Assembly: GCA_963712995.1 (NCBI GenBank) | Contig: CAVQKH010000012.1 | Location: 62,001 to 126,000, forward strand | DNA: 64,000 nt | Reading direction: 5' to 3' | DNA from: GCA-003244245 sp963712995 | GTDB lineage: Bacteria; Actinomycetota; Actinomycetes; Mycobacteriales; Pseudonocardiaceae | Shown here: positions 59,655 through 64,000 of the stretch, piece by piece | Layout of the letters: each line of letters starts with the position of its first letter | Position numbering within the stretch: the stretch's first letter is position 1 | Program-made: the position numbers and the translations under genes | Notes under the pieces: generated by a model | Told to the model about the DNA's origin: nothing | Databases searched by the model: none | What the model saw: the letters and a program-made list of their open reading frames with translations, nothing else

Positions 59655-61292
59655 TCAGTCACCGTCGGGCGTCCCGGTCTCGGTCAGCATGCCCTCGGAC
59701 AGGTGCAGCCATCGGTCCACCTTGATCTCCTCGAGGAAGCGGGCGTCGTGGCTGACCACCACGAAGGCACCCTCGTAGGCGTTGAGCGCGCTTTCGAGCC
59801 CGCCGACGCTGGCCAGGTCAAGGTTGTTCGTGGGCTCGTCGAGCAGCAGCAGCTGCGGCGCGGGCTCGGCGCACAGGACGCAGGCCAGGGTGGCGCGCAG
59901 CAGCTCACCGCCGGACAGCGCGCCGACCGGCAGGTGGATGCGGGCTCCCCGGAACAGGAACCGGGCGAGCACGTGCATCACCTGGGCCTCGGGCATCCGC
60001 GGCGCGAATGCGCGCAGGCTCTCCGCCACGGTGCGGTCGGGATCGAGCAGGTCCAACCGCTGCGACAGGTACGCGACCCGGCCCTCGGCCCACTTCAGCT
60101 CGCCGCTCTGCGGCTCCAGTTCACCGCTGATCATCCGCAGCAGCGTGGATTTACCTGAACCGTTGGGGCCGGTCAGGGCGATTCGCTCCGGCCCGCGGAT
60201 CGCCAGCCCGACGCCCGCACCCGCGAAGACGGCCCGCCCGCCGAAGCAGATCTGCATCGCCTCGCCGAGGAACACCATGCGGCCCGCCGGGACGTTGGTC
60301 TCGGGCAGCGACAGCGCGATCTTCTGCTCATCGCGCAGGGCGCGGCCCGCCTCGTCGAGCTTGACCTTGGCGTCGGTGACCCGCTGCGCGTGCATCTCGT
60401 CCGCCTTGCCCGCCGACTCCTGAGCGCGGCGCTTCAGGGTGCCCGCGGCTATCCGCGGGATGCCGGCGGAGCGGATGTTGCGGGCGGCGTTGCCCGCGCG
60501 GCGCGCGGCGCGCTCGCGGGCCTGCTGCATCTCTCGCTTCTCCCGCTTGACCTCCTGCTCGGCGTTGCGGATCTTCTTCTCAGCGGCTTCCCGCGCGGTG
60601 CGCAGGGCTTCCTCGTACTCGGTGAAGTTCCCACCGTGGACGTGCAGCTCGCCCTGATCGAGCTCGGCGATGCGTTCCATCCGATCCAGCAGGGCCCGGT
60701 CGTGGCTGACCAGCAGCAGGCAGCCCTTCCAGTCCCCGAGCACGTTGTACAGCTTGTGGCGCGCGTCGCGGTCGAGGTTGTTGGTGGGCTCGTCAAGGAG
60801 CAGGACGGCGGGTTGTTTCAGCAGCTGGGCGGCCAGGCCGAGGGAGACGACCTGGCCGCCGCTGAGCGTGTGCAGCGGCCGGTCCAGCGCGACACCGCCG
60901 AGGCCGAGCCGGTCCAGCTCGGCACGGGCCCGCTCCTCGATCTCCCAGTCTGCGCCGACGGCGGCGAAGTGCTCCTCGCTCGCCTCGCCTGATTCGATGG
61001 CGTGCAGTGCGCGGATGACCGGGGCGATCTCCAGCACTTCGGCCACGGTCAGCTCTCCGGCCAGCGGCAGACTCTGCGGGAGGTAGCCGAGCACGCCCTC
61101 GACGGAAATGGAGCCACGGCCGGGCTGGTACTCCCCCGCGATCAGCTTGAGCAGCGTGGTCTTGCCCGCGCCGTTGGGCGCGACGAGACCGGTGCGGCCG
61201 CCGCCCACGGTGAAGGACAGGTCGTCGAAAACCGGAGTGTCATCAGGCCAGGAGAAGGAGAGGTTCGAGCAGATGATCAGTGCGTCGGACAT
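59655..61292 (-). CDS. ABC-F family ATPase
   Basis: A 545-residue protein with two ABC domains and no membrane part: Walker A APNGAGKTTLL and GPNGSGKSTLL, signatures TLSGGQVVSLGLA and ALSGGELLRATLA, Walker B LLLDEPTNNLD in both. Between them is a long charged helical linker (AEQEVKREKREMQQARERAA). ABC-F proteins act on the ribosome, in antibiotic protection or translation control. ATG at 61292; an in-frame ATG at 61355 would add 21 residues (MSKVLIHGQLRYVRSAHEST), possibly a leader. Confidence 0.92.
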   Translation of the reverse strand: MSDALIICSNLSFSWPDDTPVFDDLSFTVGGGRTGLVAPNGAGKTTLLKLIAGEYQPGRGSISVEGVLGYLPQSLPLAGELTVAEVLEIAPVIRALHAIESGEASEEHFAAVGADWEIEERARAELDRLGLGGVALDRPLHTLSGGQVVSLGLAAQLLKQPAVLLLDEPTNNLDRDARHKLYNVLGDWKGCLLLVSHDRALLDRMERIAELDQGELHVHGGNFTEYEEALRTAREAAEKKIRNAEQEVKREKREMQQARERAARRAGNAARNIRSAGIPRIAAGTLKRRAQESAGKADEMHAQRVTDAKVKLDEAGRALRDEQKIALSLPETNVPAGRMVFLGEAMQICFGGRAVFAGAGVGLAIRGPERIALTGPNGSGKSTLLRMISGELEPQSGELKWAEGRVAYLSQRLDLLDPDRTVAESLRAFAPRMPEAQVMHVLARFLFRGARIHLPVGALSGGELLRATLACVLCAEPAPQLLLLDEPTNNLDLASVGGLESALNAYEGAFVVVSHDARFLEEIKVDRWLHLSEGMLTETGTPDGD

Positions 61293-61441
61293 GTCAGTGC
61301 TCTCATGTGCGCTGCGGACATACCGAAGCTGCCCATGGATAAGGACCTTAGACATGGGACCGAGACACGCCTACCCGCGGTGCCGCCTGCATGTGGGCGC
61401 CGCTGGAGGGCTGCGCACTCCGATATCACACCGCGAGCGCA

Positions 61442-61696
61442 TCAGCACCCCTCTGACGCCTCTGGCAGCAATCGCAGGAACTCGGGTGGCACGCTGACCA
61501 GCGCATTGTCGGAAAAGCGCACGTAGAGCACCTCGAGACCCCGGCCGAGCACCTGGCCGCACTGGTGCAGCCGGGAGGGCAGCATCCCGGGCTCCGGGCT
61601 TTCCCTCACCTGCTCAACCGGGCAAAACAGGTCGATGGGGCTGCCCTCAACATCACACCACCGGTTTTGGACCGGTTGCGATACCGCAGCAGACAT
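61442..61696 (-). CDS. Small hypothetical protein
   Basis: An 84-residue protein (LGRGLEVLYVRFSDNALVSV, PPEFLRLLPE) with a beta-rich C-terminal half like short SH3-type domains found beside XRE/DUF397 genes in Pseudonocardiaceae. No function known. Overlaps the end of the next gene upstream. Confidence 0.5.
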   Translation of the reverse strand: MSAAVSQPVQNRWCDVEGSPIDLFCPVEQVRESPEPGMLPSRLHQCGQVLGRGLEVLYVRFSDNALVSVPPEFLRLLPEASEGC

Positions 61697-62379
61697 GGTT
61701 GTGCACCTTTCTCACGGGGGTGGATTGGGGACCGGCTGGCCGCCGGGAGTCCAGCGTCGGGGGCCGCCGGCTCAACCGGCGACCAGCCGGCGATTTTCTG
61801 TTCCCTTCTGTTCCGGCTGGAACGTGCGGTCAGCGCCGCGGTGGTATCTGGCTGGCCGGAGTCCGGGTAGGTGGCGAGCTTCGGGTCAGGTGGCGGCTGG
61901 CCGGCCAGTGCCTGGCAGGTCAGGCAGCGGGGCCCGGTGGGCTGGGTGCTGGTGGGCTGGGTGCTGGTGGGCGTCGACCAGGGCATGAGCTGCCCGCAGA
62001 CCCCGACCAGGACCCCGATCTGATCGGGACCACGTTCGGCGAGCAGGTGGGCGCGCAAGTCGTAGGGGGAATGCGCCCAGCGACGCGGACTGCTCACCAC
62101 GACCCATCCGTGCGGGTGGTGGATCCGGCGCAGCGCCACATAGAGCGCGGACCCGGCGTCGGTGACGGTGGCCCGGCGCACCCCACAGGACCGCAGGTCC
62201 CTCTCGCCCAGGGCCAGCAGCCCACCATGGGTGAGCGCCTCCAGGGCCTCGGCCACATAGCCGGGCACCGGACGGCCGGCGTCGAGCCAACAACCGGCCA
62301 GTCTCGCCACCCCGCCCCGGTGAACGCGCCGCAACGCGATCCACACCGCCACCCCGGACCCGGGCTCACGATCACTCAC
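61606..62379 (-). CDS. Hypothetical protein
   Basis: A 257-residue protein. The first 100 residues (WIALRRVHRGGVARLAGCWL, VAEALEALTHGGLLALGERD, RATVTDAGSALYVALRR) resemble a winged-helix fold. The middle contains a repeated STQPT (DNA repeat near 61945-61970) and CLTCQ. The C-terminus contains copy B of the dispersed hairpin. Known to me only as a conserved hypothetical of this order; the true end may be earlier than 61606. Confidence 0.5.
   Translation of the reverse strand: MSDREPGSGVAVWIALRRVHRGGVARLAGCWLDAGRPVPGYVAEALEALTHGGLLALGERDLRSCGVRRATVTDAGSALYVALRRIHHPHGWVVVSSPRRWAHSPYDLRAHLLAERGPDQIGVLVGVCGQLMPWSTPTSTQPTSTQPTGPRCLTCQALAGQPPPDPKLATYPDSGQPDTTAALTARSSRNRREQKIAGWSPVEPAAPDAGLPAASRSPIHPREKGAQPCLLRYRNRSKTGGVMLRAAPSTCFARLSR
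61731..61797. repeat. Dispersed hairpin repeat, copy B
   Basis: Similar to 49054-49121 over its full length: arms match at 14 of 15 positions around 61732-61746 and 61780-61794, and the loop contains the shared GCGTCGGGGGCCG. Here it lies within the C-terminal codons of the hypothetical gene at 61606. Confidence 0.65.
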
Positions 62380-62696
62380 CGGATCGCCCCGCCCATGCGG
62401 TGGCGGCGCTTGCGTGCCTGGTCATCACTGCCTCTGACGGTGTGGTGGACGGTGACCCCGGCCATGCAAGAAGGGGCACCGGCGTCGGTCTGGGGAGCTG
62501 GTGGAGCGCCTGGGGCAGCTGGGCTCGGGCGCTCCACCAGGGGCTAGAGTCGATGAAGGAGACCGACCCTGCCCGCTACGAATGATGCCACGCATAATGC
62601 GTAGTATGATAGCCACTGATCGGGTGATCGCGTGCGCCCGCGTGAGGTGGCGCCCGCGCGCAGTGCCCGTCCCCGCAGACCTCAAGGGAGGCGGTC
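62380..62696. promoter_or_regulatory. Divergent intergenic region with a 13-bp hairpin and an operator
   Basis: No gene. CTGGTGGAGCGCC (62498-62510) pairs perfectly with 62528-62540 across a 17-base loop. A near-symmetrical CGCATAATGCG lies at 62591-62601 with a -10-like TATGAT at 62605-62610. The latter block recurs before the next regulator at 63908-63918. Confidence 0.5.
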
Positions 62697-63539
62697 ATGC
62701 GTGCAACCGTGCGTAGCCGGCGGCTGGGCGCCCGGCTGAGCCGGTATCGCAACGAGCGCGGCATCTCCGGCGCGCAACTGGCCAAGGAGCTGGGGGTGGG
62801 CCAGCCGCAGTGGTCCCGGATGGAGACCGGCAAGGCCAAGATCACCCCGGTGGCGCTGGCCCGGCTGGTGGAAGTGCTGGGCATCCCCGAGGCCGACGCC
62901 CGCAAGCTCGACGAGCTGCGCCGCCGCTCAACCGAGCCGGGCTGGTGGCAGGACTACGGCGACATCCTCAGCGAGCCGGTCAAGATGCTCATCGAACTGG
63001 AGGTCGAGGCCTCCTGGATCCGCAGCTACGAAGGCCACGTCATCCCCGGCCTACTCCAGACCCGCGACTACGCCGAACGGATCATCACCGCCGGTTCCAT
63101 GCACATCCGGGTCGCCGACATCGACCGCTACCTCGAACTACGGATGCGCCGCCAGAAACGCCTGGCCGACGGTATGCGCTTCACCGCCATCCTGTCCGAA
63201 GCGGCGATCCGCCAGCAGGTCGGCGGCCCCGACGTACTGCGCGAGCAGCTACGCCACATCAACCGCGCCAGCCGGGAGTTCGATGTCACCGTCCAGGTGG
63301 TGCCCTTCACCGCCGACGCCCACGCCGCGCTCGGCGCATCTTTCGTCATCATCCAATGGCCCGACGAGAACGACGCCGAAGCCATCTACGTCGATGGCGA
63401 AACCAGCTGGACCGTCCACGAGCGCGACGGCGCCATCCGCCAGTATGTGCACGCTTTCGCCTCCGTGCAGTCCCAAGCCCTCCCGCCCAGGGAATCCCTC
63501 GACCTGATCCACACCGTCATCAAGGAGCTGACACCATGA
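62697..63539 (+). CDS. XRE/DUF5753 regulator (Scr1 type)
   Basis: A 280-residue regulator. The helix-turn-helix spans about 10-60 (ISGAQLAKELGVGQPQWSRM then ETGKAKITP). The DUF5753 domain (about 95-275) includes RSYEGHVIPGLLQTRDYAER, LSEAAIRQQVGGPDVLREQL and VQVVPFTADAHAALGASFVI. Such proteins pair with DUF397 proteins in developmental or antibiotic control in actinomycetes. AGGGAGG precedes the ATG. The stop overlaps the DUF397 gene (ATGA). Confidence 0.95.
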   Translation: MRATVRSRRLGARLSRYRNERGISGAQLAKELGVGQPQWSRMETGKAKITPVALARLVEVLGIPEADARKLDELRRRSTEPGWWQDYGDILSEPVKMLIELEVEASWIRSYEGHVIPGLLQTRDYAERIITAGSMHIRVADIDRYLELRMRRQKRLADGMRFTAILSEAAIRQQVGGPDVLREQLRHINRASREFDVTVQVVPFTADAHAALGASFVIIQWPDENDAEAIYVDGETSWTVHERDGAIRQYVHAFASVQSQALPPRESLDLIHTVIKELTP

Positions 63540-63766
63540 CCATCACCTGCGTCGCGCCCCCCACGGCACTGGCCGACGCCACCTACACCAAATCCACCCG
63601 CAGCACCGCTAGCGGGAACTGCGTTGCCGTCGGTCACACAGGCGGATGGGTCGGGATCCAGGACACCAAGCAAGGCCCCGACAGCACCCGGCGGACCACC
63701 GTGGCAGTCCCCGCCGCCACCTTCTGCACCTTCCTCAACGCGGTAAAAGCCAGCACGCTGAACTGA
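63536..63766 (+). CDS. DUF397 protein
   Basis: A 76-residue partner protein: YTKSTRSTASGNCVAVGHTG then GWVGIQDTKQGP and the C-terminal FLNAVKAS. The SxxSGNCV-x-V and V-DSK-like (here IQDTK) signatures define DUF397, which binds the cognate DUF5753 regulator. Translationally coupled to it. Confidence 0.95.
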   Translation: MTITCVAPPTALADATYTKSTRSTASGNCVAVGHTGGWVGIQDTKQGPDSTRRTTVAVPAATFCTFLNAVKASTLN

Positions 63767-63907
63767 CCACCGAGGGCAACCGAACTCTGGCAGCGACACC
63801 AGCCATCCCACTGGTGCCGCATCGATACTGCCGTGCCTGCCCCGGGTCCGGTGCTCAGCACCCCAGAGGTGGGAGATCCGCCGTCTGGCATCCTCACACC
63901 CAACCAT

Positions 63908-63921
63908 TGCATAATGCGTAG
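63908..63921 (+). promoter_or_regulatory. Duplicated operator before the next regulator gene
   Basis: GCATAATGCGTAG at 63909-63921 is identical to 62592-62604. The core GCAT-A-ATGC is symmetrical. In both places it is 80-105 bases before a start codon preceded by GGTC. Confidence 0.5.
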
Positions 63922-63990
63922 CATGTAGTCCACTATGGCGCCCATCGATCGCCTGTGCTCGTTCTCGTGGACACAGTGAGGGAGTTGGTC

Positions 63991-64000
63991 ATGCGTGCGA
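63991..64000 (+). CDS. Start of a second Scr1-type regulator (cut by the window end)
   Basis: ATGCGTGCGA begins as the gene at 62697 does, with GAGGGAG and GGTC upstream and the same operator block. Only ten bases are visible, so the identity is an inference from the duplicated upstream region. Confidence 0.5.

Overview
The window is a G+C-rich actinobacterial chromosome segment. The gene content points to the Pseudonocardiaceae: an Scr1-type XRE/DUF5753 regulator with its DUF397 partner, several XRE regulators with TPR-like C-terminal halves, a streptogrisin-type protease, DUF2277, DUF3159 and a CtaG-type protein. The family assignment is an inference from gene families; no rRNA or tRNA gene was seen that would settle it.

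Layout. 1-12 kb is housekeeping and core: a hypothetical/M20 peptidase pair, DUF1232 and DUF2277 proteins, a frameshifted beta-lactamase-like lipoprotein, a bacterial voltage-gated channel, the thiamine thiazole operon thiO-thiS-thiG divergent from thiE, a secreted serine protease, an acyl-ACP desaturase and a PlsC-type acyltransferase. 12-15 kb is accessory: a frameshifted XRE regulator, a vapBC module and an acetyltransferase remnant. 15-20 kb is one leftward run (DUF2064 transferase, methyltransferase, membrane molybdopterin oxidoreductase, membrane protein, response regulator, histidine kinase), followed by glpX. 21-24 kb is decayed and lower in G+C: remnants of a second vapBC and a WD40-type gene, two long hairpin elements and an XRE regulator with an odd C-terminus. 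24-30 kb has a CtaG-like protein, an S51-type hydrolase fused to a CysS-like domain, a PepSY membrane protein, and a partial duplicate of the hydrolase created by a segmental duplication.

30-40.5 kb is a worn defence island. A McrBC restriction system is split: the mcrB 5' half lies at 34.4-35.5 kb and its 3' end plus mcrC at 30.0-31.4 kb, separated by a nitroreductase gene and an IS630 element. mcrC has also lost its nuclease core. Beside it is an intact three-gene operon (TIGR04255 protein, Xre/MbcA-like regulator, SH3-barrel-like protein) which I regard as the best candidate for an undescribed system. A SLOG/DprA-like protein and a helicase fragment follow.

40.6-46 kb is a peptide-type ABC importer whose binding protein is frameshifted. 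46-51.7 kb holds a metallothionein, superoxide dismutase, a Ros/MucR-like zinc-finger regulator, an ECF sigma factor divergent from a zinc-finger anti-sigma factor, and an XRE/GNAT cluster. 51.7-57 kb holds a DUF839/PhoX-like protein, a pirin and a NarL-type two-component system. 57-59.6 kb contains several genes that keep both ends but lack the middle (TIGR04222-type Gly/Cys protein, asparagine-synthase-like gene), a truncated DUF692 gene, a DUF4143 ATPase and a phosphotransferase remnant. 59.6-64 kb holds an ABC-F ATPase, small hypothetical genes, and the Scr1-type regulator/DUF397 pair, followed by the first bases of a second copy of the regulator.
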